Of a stretch of 64,000 bases of DNA, positions 1 through 7,990 are shown one piece after another. Each line of letters starts with the position of its first letter. The stretch's first letter is position 1. A program made the translations under genes and the position numbers. Source of the DNA: Thalassospira profundimaris (GTDB taxonomy: Bacteria > Pseudomonadota > Alphaproteobacteria > Rhodospirillales > Thalassospiraceae). The notes beneath the pieces were generated by a model. The model did no database searches, was not told the origin of the DNA, and worked only from the letters and a program-made list of their open reading frames with translations. The stretch lies in assembly GCF_003326675.1 (NCBI RefSeq), contig NZ_JPWF01000015.1, positions 48,852 to 112,851 of the forward strand, written 5' to 3'.

Positions 1-1806
1 TTCTCGCCGCGAGATCAGATCGGTGATCTAATTACAATCTATGAGACACAGGCGTCAGTCGCCAATCTCGAATTCAAAGTGGATATAGCAGAAAACCTGC
101 CAGAGACGGTTTTGGGTGATAGCAACCGCCTTGGTCAGATTCTAACCAATCTTGTCGGGAACGCTATCAAGTTTACGGAGAAGGGCTCTGTAACCCTTCG
201 GGCAGAACTGCTGCCAACTGAGCGAAATGAGGGTAATCATACGGTCAACCTGAGATTTTCAGTGATTGATACTGGTATTGGTGTGCCTATTGATAAGCAG
301 GAGAAGCTGTTTAAGCCATTCTCCCAGGCTGACAGCTCGACATCGCGAAAGTTCGGGGGTACAGGGCTTGGCCTGTCAATTGTCAATCAATTTGTTGCCT
401 TGATGGGGGGGCGGCTTGGATTGGACAGCGAAGACGGAAAAGGCAGCAGGTTTTGGGTGGAATTGCCGTTCCGGCGCGTCGCCGAGGGTACCTTGTATCC
501 GCCGGAAAAATCATCAGCTTCTCTTCTGGTCTTCCTGGTTGAAGATAATGAAACAGAGCGATTGAGATTAACCAATTTGATCATATCGCTTGGCTGGGAC
601 GCTGTTGCAATGACAACAGGTACGGAGCTTGTTGATGAATATCTCCGTCGAGTATCCGAGAACATCGTGCTTCCCGATGTGTTGATTGTCGACTGGCAAT
701 TACCGGAGCTGGATGGCGTCTCCGCACTGAGCCGGTTGGCTGAGCAATTAGGTGAAAGCAACCTGCCCGCTGCCTTGATGATATCGGTATTCGATAGCGA
801 GAAAATTGCAGAAATCGACACAAAACATCTCGCAGATCAAATCATTACAAAACCCATTGATGGATCAACGTTGTTCAATGCAGTGAACGACATTGTTTCT
901 GCACGCACTGGCCGTAAGGATCACGTTCTGGAAATTACCAACACAGAAACGCTAGATGCCAACTGGCTGCCCGATATCAAAACGTTGGTGGTGGACGACA
1001 GCAAGTTAAACTTGGAGGTTGCGACCCATCTTCTATCAAATTCCGGTGCAATTGTGACTGCGGTCGAAAGTGGTGAACAATGTCTTGCCCTGCTTCGTGC
1101 GCAACCGGAAAAGTTCGATGTCGTTCTGATGGATGTACAAATGCCGGGGATGGATGGGTACGAAACGACCAAACGTATTCGGACGGAGTTGGGCTTGCAC
1201 ACCCTGCCGGTTTTAGCACTGACTGCCGGGGCTTTGCTTGAGGAAAGAAAGCTGGCGCTTGCTGCCGGTATGAATGATTTTCTGACAAAGCCAATTGAAC
1301 CGCGCCAACTCATTCAGCGGGTACGGAAAGCAGCGGAAAACGCCAATGGCAGCACGATTCCGGTCACGGCCCGAGCCAGTAAAAATGATGTGATCATAGC
1401 TGCCGACGTTGCGCAAGAAGTGATCTCATTGCCAGAGAGCAAGGCGATCCCAGAAGACACTTCTGAACTTCCGATTTGGGATCGTAATCATGCCTTGGAT
1501 CTTGCCGGAGGCAATGAACCGCTATTGAAACGGCTAGCCGAATTATACCCTCCTCAGGTCCGGCAACAGATCATCGAAGTGCAGAATGGCGTTGCCGACA
1601 ACGACACTGACTTGGCAGCAAGGAGCTTGCATATCTTGCAGGGTTCATCGTCTCAGATCGGTGCGCAACGTGTCGCTGATCTTGCAAGGAACCTCGAAAA
1701 AACGACAAGAGAACAGGGTATTAGTGAATTGCTACAGCAAATTGAATATCTGAGTAAACTTGTCGAAGAAACAGCAAGTGTGATTGAAAAAGCTTTTGCT
1801 GATTAG
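1..1806 (+). CDS. Hybrid sensor histidine kinase, 3' part (ATPase-REC-REC-HPt)
   Basis: The frame is open from the first base, so the gene begins left of the window; the GTG at 79 is internal. What is visible is an intact HATPase_c domain (N-box TNLVGNAIKF, G1 box DTGIG, G2 box GGTGLGLS at about 145-380), then two receiver domains and a C-terminal HPt domain. Receiver 1 (about 520-920) has its phosphoacceptor Asp in VDWQLP; receiver 2 (about 975-1330) has it in LMDVQMPG. The HPt histidine is in SLHILQG (codon at 1630). All key phosphorelay residues are present, so this looks like a working BarA/TorS-type phosphorelay kinase. It converges on a degenerate paralogue on the other strand. The input domain lies outside the window, so the signal is unknown. 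Confidence 0.93.
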   Translation, partial: FSPRDQIGDLITIYETQASVANLEFKVDIAENLPETVLGDSNRLGQILTNLVGNAIKFTEKGSVTLRAELLPTERNEGNHTVNLRFSVIDTGIGVPIDKQEKLFKPFSQADSSTSRKFGGTGLGLSIVNQFVALMGGRLGLDSEDGKGSRFWVELPFRRVAEGTLYPPEKSSASLLVFLVEDNETERLRLTNLIISLGWDAVAMTTGTELVDEYLRRVSENIVLPDVLIVDWQLPELDGVSALSRLAEQLGESNLPAALMISVFDSEKIAEIDTKHLADQIITKPIDGSTLFNAVNDIVSARTGRKDHVLEITNTETLDANWLPDIKTLVVDDSKLNLEVATHLLSNSGAIVTAVESGEQCLALLRAQPEKFDVVLMDVQMPGMDGYETTKRIRTELGLHTLPVLALTAGALLEERKLALAAGMNDFLTKPIEPRQLIQRVRKAAENANGSTIPVTARASKNDVIIAADVAQEVISLPESKAIPEDTSELPIWDRNHALDLAGGNEPLLKRLAELYPPQVRQQIIEVQNGVADNDTDLAARSLHILQGSSSQIGAQRVADLARNLEKTTREQGISELLQQIEYLSKLVEETASVIEKAFAD

Positions 1807-1898
1807 TGTCAAAGATAAGTTCTAACAATTAGATAGAGCGAGCTACTGAACATGCTGCGGGCTACTGTTGCAGATCTTGGCCCGCGGTGAGCCGAGCA

Positions 1899-3950
1899 TC
1901 AGTATGGCTTACTAGTCGCTTCAGTTAGTACATAGCTGCGCATCAGATGTATGGCTTTTACCGCTTCATCAAATCGCGGACCAAACTCCTGCAGTGCGTT
2001 CTTGGCAGCTTGTGAAAGCTCTTCCCCCGGTGTGGCAAAATCCAGAACTTTGACCAGCTTGTCAATTTGCTGAGCTGTTTTAGAATCTCCAAGCAGCCCC
2101 AGCATGCCCCCAACCATCTGTAATTCGCGCCGCAGATCATCGGTTATTGATGTCTGCGCCTGTTCTCCAAAATGGCCTTTGATCCGTTCTGCTTCTAGGA
2201 GAAAGCTGTCGAGTACATTGATATAGCTATCAACATTCCCATCAAGTGACTTTAACGACGCGTTGATATCCAGACCCAGTTCGTTTGCGAGTTCCGTGAC
2301 ACGCCGAGACAAGTTCAGTGTTTCCGATGCGGAGCGCATGATGCTTCGTTTCCTGATTTGCAGTAACAGCGTGTCGATCAGTTCCCGGGCCAAGAAAGGT
2401 TTTTGTACGACATCCATTGCGCCAGCTTTGAAGCATTCCCGGCGAATTGCTTCGGACGTATTAGCTGTCATCAGAACAATCGGAAGATTTCGATAGCCGA
2501 GTGAACGAACTTTAGAAACAGTGGTGATGCCATCCAAATCAGGCATTTGGATATCCATCAGAACCATATCAAGCACTTCGCCTGATGCCTGGATTGCCGC
2601 AATCGCGGCATAGCCGCCGGTTGCAGTATTCACAGTGGCGCCGTGAAGAGACAAAAGTTCTCTGGCCACCTCCAGATTTATCGGGTTGTCGTCAACGACA
2701 AGAATCTTTTTCCCTGCAAAGCCGTCAATTTCATCCACGGACGCGTTTGGAACTGTTTCTGTCACATCGGGTTCGTATTGATGAGCCGTTGCATCAATCA
2801 CTGCATCTAGAAGCATTGAAAGGCTGATTGGTTTGGTGATGAAGCCGTTCAAGACCTCATTCCGCTCTTGGTTGCTTTTTGAGAGATATTCATGATTGTG
2901 CGCCGAGATCATCACGATAATCGGCAGGTTGCCTCCAGCGATTTCTGATCGAATGCGCTTGCTGGTTTCCCAGCCATCCGCATCTGGCATCCGCCAATCA
3001 ACAAGCACGATGTCATAGGCCGCATGTAGTCCAGATTTAAACTTCATCATATGGATTGCAGCTTCGCCGGAGGCCGCAACATCCGCTTGCCAACCAATTG
3101 TATGCGCAAGTTCCTGAAGCACTTCACGTGAAACAGGGTTGTCATCAATGATCAAGGTGCGCAGATTTTTGAGATAGCTTGGTACGACATACCCAGATAC
3201 AAGATCATCAACGACAATCTGATCGGTGGAAAATCTGAATCCTGTGCCGCCTCCGGGGAATTCACCGATTTCGAGGTCTGCCTGAACTGTTTTTGCTAGC
3301 CGTCGGGCAATTTCTAGATCCAGACTGATGTTTTTCTTGTCATACGACGAAGTATATTCCTCGCGGTCATTCCCGGTCTTGCGCCGCGACACTTCAATTA
3401 CAAGCATCGGGTCTTTGTTCGAAATTTCTTCAATGCGTGTCTTTACTACGATGCAGCAATCATGGCACGCACGGATGATATGATTCACCAAGTGGAAAAT
3501 AAGTTTTTCGAGAACATCTCGTGGGAAAGAAATAACCCGTGCAATTGTGTGGTCGGTATCATAGAGCACCTCGAAGGTGTCAGTGTCCGAACGCATATTC
3601 AGTTTGCGCGATATGCTACTAAGCAATTGATCGATGCTGAATTTTTGGACATCAAGCCGAGCTGTATGTTCTTCGAAATCAAAGAAGCTTATTAATGTGT
3701 CTACGGTGGAAATGACACGCTCCGTTGAAAACTCAAGGGTGCCCATGTATTTTTGCTGTTGTTCGAGACTTGATGAGGATTTCAATAGTTCAATCATCCC
3801 CAGCAGGCCTTGCAGCTCTGTGCGCAATCCGTGATTAAGGTCCTTTAACAAGGAACGATCATCGTCATGAACTTTTGACGCTTCAATCAGGCCCAGTCTC
3901 TGAGCTTCAAGTGATTTAACCGCGCCCTGTGTGTCAGCAATCTCGATCAA
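1899..3950 (-). CDS. Degenerate hybrid histidine kinase, main fragment (HisKA-ATPase remnant-REC-REC-HPt-like)
   Basis: This is the downstream part of a gene broken by an in-frame TAG at 3984-3986; the only start here is a TTG at 3950 with no clear ribosome site. A HisKA-like helix keeps the histidine (LNHGLRTELQG). The ATPase-like region has lost recognisable N, G1 and G2 boxes and keeps only GGGTGFRFS near its end. Two receiver domains look complete: LIIDDN with VDWRMP and TKP, then LVVDDN with LMDIQMP and QKP. In the C-terminal HPt-like helix bundle the phosphoacceptor position reads Leu, not His (LQMVGGMLGLLG). It could be a phosphate sink or scaffold working with the kinase at 1-1806, or a decaying paralogue. 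The latter is favoured by the stop codon. Confidence 0.8.
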   Translation of the reverse strand: MIEIADTQGAVKSLEAQRLGLIEASKVHDDDRSLLKDLNHGLRTELQGLLGMIELLKSSSSLEQQQKYMGTLEFSTERVISTVDTLISFFDFEEHTARLDVQKFSIDQLLSSISRKLNMRSDTDTFEVLYDTDHTIARVISFPRDVLEKLIFHLVNHIIRACHDCCIVVKTRIEEISNKDPMLVIEVSRRKTGNDREEYTSSYDKKNISLDLEIARRLAKTVQADLEIGEFPGGGTGFRFSTDQIVVDDLVSGYVVPSYLKNLRTLIIDDNPVSREVLQELAHTIGWQADVAASGEAAIHMMKFKSGLHAAYDIVLVDWRMPDADGWETSKRIRSEIAGGNLPIIVMISAHNHEYLSKSNQERNEVLNGFITKPISLSMLLDAVIDATAHQYEPDVTETVPNASVDEIDGFAGKKILVVDDNPINLEVARELLSLHGATVNTATGGYAAIAAIQASGEVLDMVLMDIQMPDLDGITTVSKVRSLGYRNLPIVLMTANTSEAIRRECFKAGAMDVVQKPFLARELIDTLLLQIRKRSIMRSASETLNLSRRVTELANELGLDINASLKSLDGNVDSYINVLDSFLLEAERIKGHFGEQAQTSITDDLRRELQMVGGMLGLLGDSKTAQQIDKLVKVLDFATPGEELSQAAKNALQEFGPRFDEAVKAIHLMRSYVLTEATSKPY

Positions 3951-3983
3951 AACTGACCGCTCAAATTCGCTTGGGTAAGGGAG

Positions 3984-3986
3984 CTA
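3984..3986 (-). other. In-frame amber codon splitting the hybrid kinase
   Basis: The starts at 4502 and 3950 are an exact multiple of three apart, and the only stop between them is this TAG. Protein features are continuous on both sides. It is a natural nonsense mutation, a sequencing error, or, less likely, a readthrough site. Confidence 0.85.
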
Positions 3987-4502
3987 GGTGAAGTGGAATG
4001 TTCCGGTGCTCTTGACCTCTCCTCTAAGGAGTATGTCACCCGTTCCATACATCGATATGCCGATGGGTACTTCCTGAACGCTCTGGCTCCACAGGTCGTC
4101 AAGCACAGAGTTTTCACTGAAGGCAATGTGTCCATCGATGAGGCGGGTTATGGATATGCCCCAAAGGTTTTCTAACGCAGTGTTTGCGTCCACAACCCGA
4201 CGTGCGCCATTGATCAACAAGCAAGGTGCAGTGACGGTATGGATGTACTCACCAATAACTGAAGGACTGTAAGTGTTATCAAGTGGATTAACTGCCAGCG
4301 CCTCAGTTGTGGGCTCTGATTTCCGATTGGAAAAGCGGCCAGAAATGTAGGCCAGAACCCAGATCATCAGAATAACGATCAAGGATAAGACTGGGTTGTC
4401 ATAAATCCAGTTTGGCATAAGAAACGCCAAGGCTGCCGCAACGATTGCGACAACCGCCCCGAGCGCTAATCCTGGGTGGCCAAGGAGCACTTCTTTCTCC
4501 AC
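3984..4502 (-). CDS. N-terminal fragment of the split kinase: two membrane segments and a broken PAS domain
   Basis: 172 residues: two hydrophobic segments (about residues 10-30 and 35-55) with little periplasmic loop, a basic cytoplasmic patch (GRFSNRKSE), then a PAS-like domain (from about residue 85, TVTAPCLLINGARRVVDAN) that stops at an amber codon. The next 11 codons in the same frame (LPYPSEFERSV) run into the downstream fragment and supply the usual end of a PAS domain, so this is the natural N-terminus of the 1899-3950 fragment rather than a separate gene. The GTG at 4502 is the longest start; a GTG at 4490 preceded by GGAGAAAG is the better-supported one. Restored, the protein would be about 865 residues. 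Confidence 0.75.
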   Translation of the reverse strand: MEKEVLLGHPGLALGAVVAIVAAALAFLMPNWIYDNPVLSLIVILMIWVLAYISGRFSNRKSEPTTEALAVNPLDNTYSPSVIGEYIHTVTAPCLLINGARRVVDANTALENLWGISITRLIDGHIAFSENSVLDDLWSQSVQEVPIGISMYGTGDILLRGEVKSTGTFHFT

Positions 4503-4550
4503 TTCAATAACTTACGAGTATCATATTGTAGTGGATTGAGGCTGTTCAAG

Positions 4551-4576
4551 CCATACTACTCTTCGGGGTAGTATGG
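4551..4576. promoter_or_regulatory. Hairpin or palindrome with UUCG loop upstream of the split kinase
   Basis: Arms CCATACTAC (4551-4559) and GTAGTATGG (4568-4576) pair perfectly. The stem extends inward by a T-G and a C-G pair to a TTCG loop, the very stable CUUCGG tetraloop type. It lies about 50 bp before the kinase start on the minus strand. There is no long T-run, so an operator or mRNA-stabilising hairpin is as likely as a terminator. Confidence 0.45.
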
Positions 4577-4874
4577 TTTCTGATTGCAGTGTTTTAATGC
4601 GGTGCCAAATCTTTCAGGAAGCATGACAGCGCGCGTACAGTGATTGAATGTAATCGTGCAAAAAATATTTGAAATATGACTGTGCTAAGGAAGAGATAGT
4701 TGGGTTGGTTGGACATGAGTTAGAGAGATTATCGGCTTTCAATTCACGTCGATATATCCCTCTGGAGTTAAAGGCGTTTCAATTTATTAGCAAGTTTTGG
4801 CAGAGATAACGCACTCTCCGATTGCATGTGTCTTATCTCTGCTCTCAACTGAACCGATTTTTGCCAGGTTGTGC

Positions 4875-4985
4875 CAATCAAAATTATTAATGCATTGATT
4901 TCTTCGGAATTTGAAGGCAACTTTTGTGTTGCCTGACAAGTACTTTCTGCGTTTGCTCACAGCTATATTGCTTCTATTTTCCGAA
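4875..4985 (+). repeat. Diverged ~115 bp repeat, copy A
   Basis: Aligns with 31217-31335 in the same orientation. Shared exact blocks include CATTGATTTC, CTTTTGTG and CCTGACAA; the last 19 bases (ending TTTCCGAA) differ at only two positions. It contains a 7-bp inverted repeat (AGGCAAC/GTTGCCT, 4915-4934). Neither copy looks coding. It could be a remnant of a mobile element or attachment site, or a dispersed intergenic repeat. Confidence 0.6.
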
Positions 4986-5100
4986 CCAACTTCAACTTCC
5001 GTACTTACTGCTCACCTTGGCGTAGTTAGCGATTATAGCTCAGTTTGAATTGTTGTAGAGATTTTAAAAAATTGTAGAGATGGTCGATCGTGTTCAGATT

Positions 5101-5135
5101 AAGGGCCGATCAAGTTGATTGTGTGATCGGCCTTT
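5101..5135 (-). terminator. Terminator-like hairpin after the lactonase-like gene
   Basis: GGCCGATCA (5104-5112) pairs with TGATCGGCC (5124-5132), extended by a G-T and two A-T pairs. It follows the stop of the minus-strand gene ending at 5152. The T-run is short on both strands. Confidence 0.55.
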
Positions 5136-5151
5136 GTGTTAGACGTTTCTA

Positions 5152-6006
5152 CTAATCCAAGAGTGTGTAGTTTTCAGCCTTGGTAACGTCGGCATGGCGG
5201 TTGTCGATCGCAGTAGGATAGAGGCCGATTACCTTGCCGCCTTGGATGAGAGCGGGAACATCATGGCCAACCAAGAGGAATTTGCTGTCTGAAAGCGCTT
5301 TTTTAATCGCGGTTTTTTCCTGCAGAGTTGTCATGGCCCTGTTCCCGGTGATGGTTGGTTCAAGCAGAGCCTGATCAAGTAGCGGCGAGATAAGTTGGTC
5401 CTGAAGATTATAGGCAATGTCGCCCGCAATATTGACCATACCTTCCTCGGTTTCGACGAGAACCGAAATTGATCCAGGTGTATGCCCCCCGGAAAGACGC
5501 ACAGCTACGCCGGGAATAACTTCTTCTTCAAAGCTTCCGTCCACGTCAAACAAGCGGATGGCGCCGGGTGTATAAAGCCGGTCAATCAGGTGCTTCGTAT
5601 CCGCCGCAGCGTACATAGCAGGCCCCATAAGGCCAGACGCAGCAAATTCAAGTTCGCGTCGTGCTAGTGCAACCGTCGTTGTCATGGGAAACAGGTCATC
5701 ACCGCCGACGTGATCAATATGCGCATGGGTATGAACAATATATTTGATGTCGGAACGCTTTAGTCCGTGCTGGCTTAGATGATAGTCGATTGTCATGGAG
5801 TCCTCGAGGATTCCATGCATGTTAAATGGTTGAAACTGCTCCATGTTGCGAGGGCCTGTGTCGACGAGGACGGGGGCATCTCCACCCAGGATCAGAAATC
5901 CCAGGAACGGAATGGTTACTTTGGTGCCTGGGTTGCGGAAAAGTACCAGTCCGCTGGCATCCATCGTCAGTTCGCCGATCGTAATGGGATACACCTTTAG
6001 AGTCAT
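5152..6006 (-). CDS. MBL-fold metallo-hydrolase, N-acyl homoserine lactonase-like
   Basis: 284 residues, the usual size for AiiA/AttM-type lactonases. The zinc motif HTHAHIDHVGG (HxHxDH) is at about residues 112-122, followed by the metal ligands in GGHTPGS, GDIAYN and a C-terminal GHDVP. The N-terminus lacks a signal peptide, so the enzyme is cytoplasmic. The start is one base from the stop of the upstream MFS gene, so the two are an operon under the TetR-type operators at 7222-7303. The likely role is hydrolysis of a lactone or ester, possibly an acyl-homoserine lactone; the sequence does not fix the substrate. Pairing with an efflux-type MFS protein suggests detoxification of a small signalling or toxic molecule. 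Confidence 0.85.
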   Translation of the reverse strand: MTLKVYPITIGELTMDASGLVLFRNPGTKVTIPFLGFLILGGDAPVLVDTGPRNMEQFQPFNMHGILEDSMTIDYHLSQHGLKRSDIKYIVHTHAHIDHVGGDDLFPMTTTVALARRELEFAASGLMGPAMYAAADTKHLIDRLYTPGAIRLFDVDGSFEEEVIPGVAVRLSGGHTPGSISVLVETEEGMVNIAGDIAYNLQDQLISPLLDQALLEPTITGNRAMTTLQEKTAIKKALSDSKFLLVGHDVPALIQGGKVIGLYPTAIDNRHADVTKAENYTLLD

Positions 6007-6007
6007 T

Positions 6008-7195
6008 TTAGTCTCCGTGTGGATTGTTCGTAGTTGAGGAAATTGAACGTTTGAATGATATGTAAATAACTAACAGTGACATTATCGATACAGATAACGT
6101 GATGAAGTAGATTGCAGAGGAGACATCGAAGTCTTCGGATATTTTTCCGACCGCAATTGAGGCAAATCCGGTGAATAGATAGGCAAAGACAAGAATTGTG
6201 TTGATTGTCTTTGAGTTATTTTTTTCTGTTGATTTAAGATTTATTATAGATATTGATCCGGAAAATTTTAGCGCATAGCCAATTCCAGATGAAAAACTGG
6301 AGGCGCCATAAAGAAAAATGCTTTGCTGATTTGCCGCAGCCACAAGAAGAGCCATTCCGAAAATCGAAAAAACTGCGCCAATTCGGATGGCGGGAAAGCC
6401 GTCAAATTTTCTTGCGAAAAATGCACCCGCACCAATGGAAATGGCAAAGAAGCCAAGCACGAAACCGTTCAGTAAGCTGTTGGTTGACGCAAGCAACTGT
6501 TTGGCGACAGTGGCACCAAGTGCTGTGTAGGTGACGCCGTGCATATAAGCCGTTGTTACAGTAAGGATCAGCAATGGGAGCAATGGCTTGCTTATGTTCG
6601 ACTCATCCTGGCCTGATTTTGCTTGAGGGTATTGAGGGGGGCTGTTCGTCGTGAGGATATACAAGGCAAAAACTGCAAGCAGGACGATGAACAAGAAAAC
6701 AAATGGGTAATGCGCGGGCTGAACGGTGAACTCCACAAAGGCGCCACCAGCAATAAAGGATGCAGAAAACCCGACTGATTGTGCTGCGATCGTGATTGTG
6801 CCAGCGCGTTGTTTGTTGGGGGACAACTCGATCAGTTCGGCCGCAGAGTAACCTGCAGACAAACCAACGCCGACACCCATGAAAACACGACCAACGAGTA
6901 GCCAGGCAAGGCTGTCTCCAATCGCAAACAGGAAAACACCAAGGGTCGATGCACCTAAGCCAATGCTGACGAGCTGTTCTCTTGAGAAGCGTTGCAGTGC
7001 GAAATTACTCAGTAACAGCAAAACACCGACGACAATCGGGTAGGTCCCGAAAACCAGCATCGTCTGCGTATAACTCAGATTCCATTGATCAATGTAGATC
7101 GGATAGACCATTGCCGGTGCTGCACTGGTCCAAAGCGTGTGTGCGACCACAGCTGCCGTGATCCATATGCGATATTTTGTGACGAGCCTGTCCAT
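6008..7195 (-). CDS. MFS transporter, first gene of the lactonase operon
   Basis: About 395 residues with the twelve hydrophobic segments of the major facilitator superfamily; the typical loop between segments 2 and 3 is replaced by LQRFSREQLVSIG. The longer TTG start at 7246 would lie inside the palindromic operator, so the ATG at 7195 is chosen, although its ribosome site (GGAC) is weak. The stop is one base before the lactonase-like gene. The substrate is not evident; the arrangement (repressor divergent from pump plus hydrolase) is typical of a drug or metabolite export unit. Confidence 0.85.
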   Translation of the reverse strand: MDRLVTKYRIWITAAVVAHTLWTSAAPAMVYPIYIDQWNLSYTQTMLVFGTYPIVVGVLLLLSNFALQRFSREQLVSIGLGASTLGVFLFAIGDSLAWLLVGRVFMGVGVGLSAGYSAAELIELSPNKQRAGTITIAAQSVGFSASFIAGGAFVEFTVQPAHYPFVFLFIVLLAVFALYILTTNSPPQYPQAKSGQDESNISKPLLPLLILTVTTAYMHGVTYTALGATVAKQLLASTNSLLNGFVLGFFAISIGAGAFFARKFDGFPAIRIGAVFSIFGMALLVAAANQQSIFLYGASSFSSGIGYALKFSGSISIINLKSTEKNNSKTINTILVFAYLFTGFASIAVGKISEDFDVSSAIYFITLSVSIMSLLVIYISFKRSISSTTNNPHGD

Positions 7196-7221
7196 CTGTT
7201 TGTCCGTGGCTAGGAGGCGGC

Positions 7222-7253
7222 ATTTATTTTGAACTGTTCGGTTCAAAATAAAT
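7222..7253. promoter_or_regulatory. Perfect palindromic operator, probable TetR-family site
   Basis: Arms ATTTATTTTGAAC (7222-7234) and GTTCAAAATAAAT (7241-7253) are exact inverted copies around a 6-bp centre. It sits just before the MFS start, between that gene and the divergent TetR gene. Confidence 0.7.
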
Positions 7254-7280
7254 GCATCGGAACCTTTTTTGTCAAGATCA

Positions 7281-7303
7281 TTTTGAACTGATCAGTTTTT
7301 TAA
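7281..7303. promoter_or_regulatory. Second, weaker copy of the TetR-type operator
   Basis: TTTTGAACTG matches the left arm of the 7222-7253 site; the centre is the palindrome AACTGATCAGTT (7286-7297), but the right arm has diverged to a run of T. Two sites between divergent genes suggest joint control of regulator and pump. Confidence 0.55.
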
Positions 7304-7379
7304 AGGTTGTTTTTCGAGATGTTTTCGCGGAGTATACGCTTCCGTATCAGGCGCGAAAAAAAGCAGTGAGGACATTATT

Positions 7380-7949
7380 GTGGCACGTCCAAAGCAGTTC
7401 AATCGTACCAACGTGTTAGATAAAGCTATTCCGGTTTTTTGGATGTACGGCCTTGCGGGCGCAAGTCTCAGCCAACTTGAACAGGCCACAGGATTAAACC
7501 GGTCCAGCCTTTACGCAGAATTCTCAAGCAAGGAAGAATTGTTCAAAGAGGCGCTTAAACGATACGTAAGTTCTGGGCCTGCGCGCGAAATCCTGCTTGC
7601 AGAGCCGTTGGGCCTTAGCAATGTCGAGCGCTTTTTGAACGTTGCTCAGTGGTTTTCGGAAGATGCGCGCGGATGCTTCTTCGTGAACTCTGTTCGTGAT
7701 CTTGCCGAATTGCCCGGTTCAGTGGTGTCGCTGATCGCAGAGCAGGTAAAAGCTTACCAGTCTTTGATCGAACCAAACCTTCAGAATGTATCGACTTTTG
7801 TTTCGCCCAAGACATTGAGTGAAATTGTTTGGTCATACTTCGCAGGACTCATGCTCAAGGACAATTTTGCAAATACCGATCCGCAAACAAGGTCCGACGA
7901 AATACGGGCATTTGTTGATCTGCTCGCAGGGCATGAACGCAATCAATAG
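7380..7949 (+). CDS. TetR/AcrR family repressor
   Basis: 189 residues. The N-terminal helix-turn-helix is recognisable (about residues 25-50, GASLSQLEQATGLNRSSLYAEFSSKEELF), followed by an all-helical ligand domain with a Cys in RGCFFVNS. The start is a GTG at 7380 preceded by GTGAGGAC. It is divergent from the MFS-lactonase operon with two palindromic sites between, so it most likely represses both directions until its ligand arrives. It is similar to the YcdC/AcrR-type repressors that use a C-terminal domain of this length. Confidence 0.9.
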   Translation: MARPKQFNRTNVLDKAIPVFWMYGLAGASLSQLEQATGLNRSSLYAEFSSKEELFKEALKRYVSSGPAREILLAEPLGLSNVERFLNVAQWFSEDARGCFFVNSVRDLAELPGSVVSLIAEQVKAYQSLIEPNLQNVSTFVSPKTLSEIVWSYFAGLMLKDNFANTDPQTRSDEIRAFVDLLAGHERNQ

Positions 7950-7990
7950 ATATAGGGTTCTGGCTTTGTTTCATCAAAAGAGTAAAAATT

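Larger units (their letters stand above)
4503..5151. other. Intergenic region rich in inverted repeats
   Basis: AT-rich, no credible ORF. It holds a UUCG-capped hairpin at 4551-4576, a 10-bp inverted repeat with arms at 4800-4809 and 4833-4842, a diverged repeat copy at 4875-4985, and a terminator-like hairpin at 5101-5135. The promoter of the split kinase gene should lie at its left end. Confidence 0.6.

Noticed and set aside
4800..5000. CRISPR array or integron attC sites in the IR-rich spacer
   Set aside because: There are no regularly spaced direct repeats, no cas genes and no integrase gene in the window.
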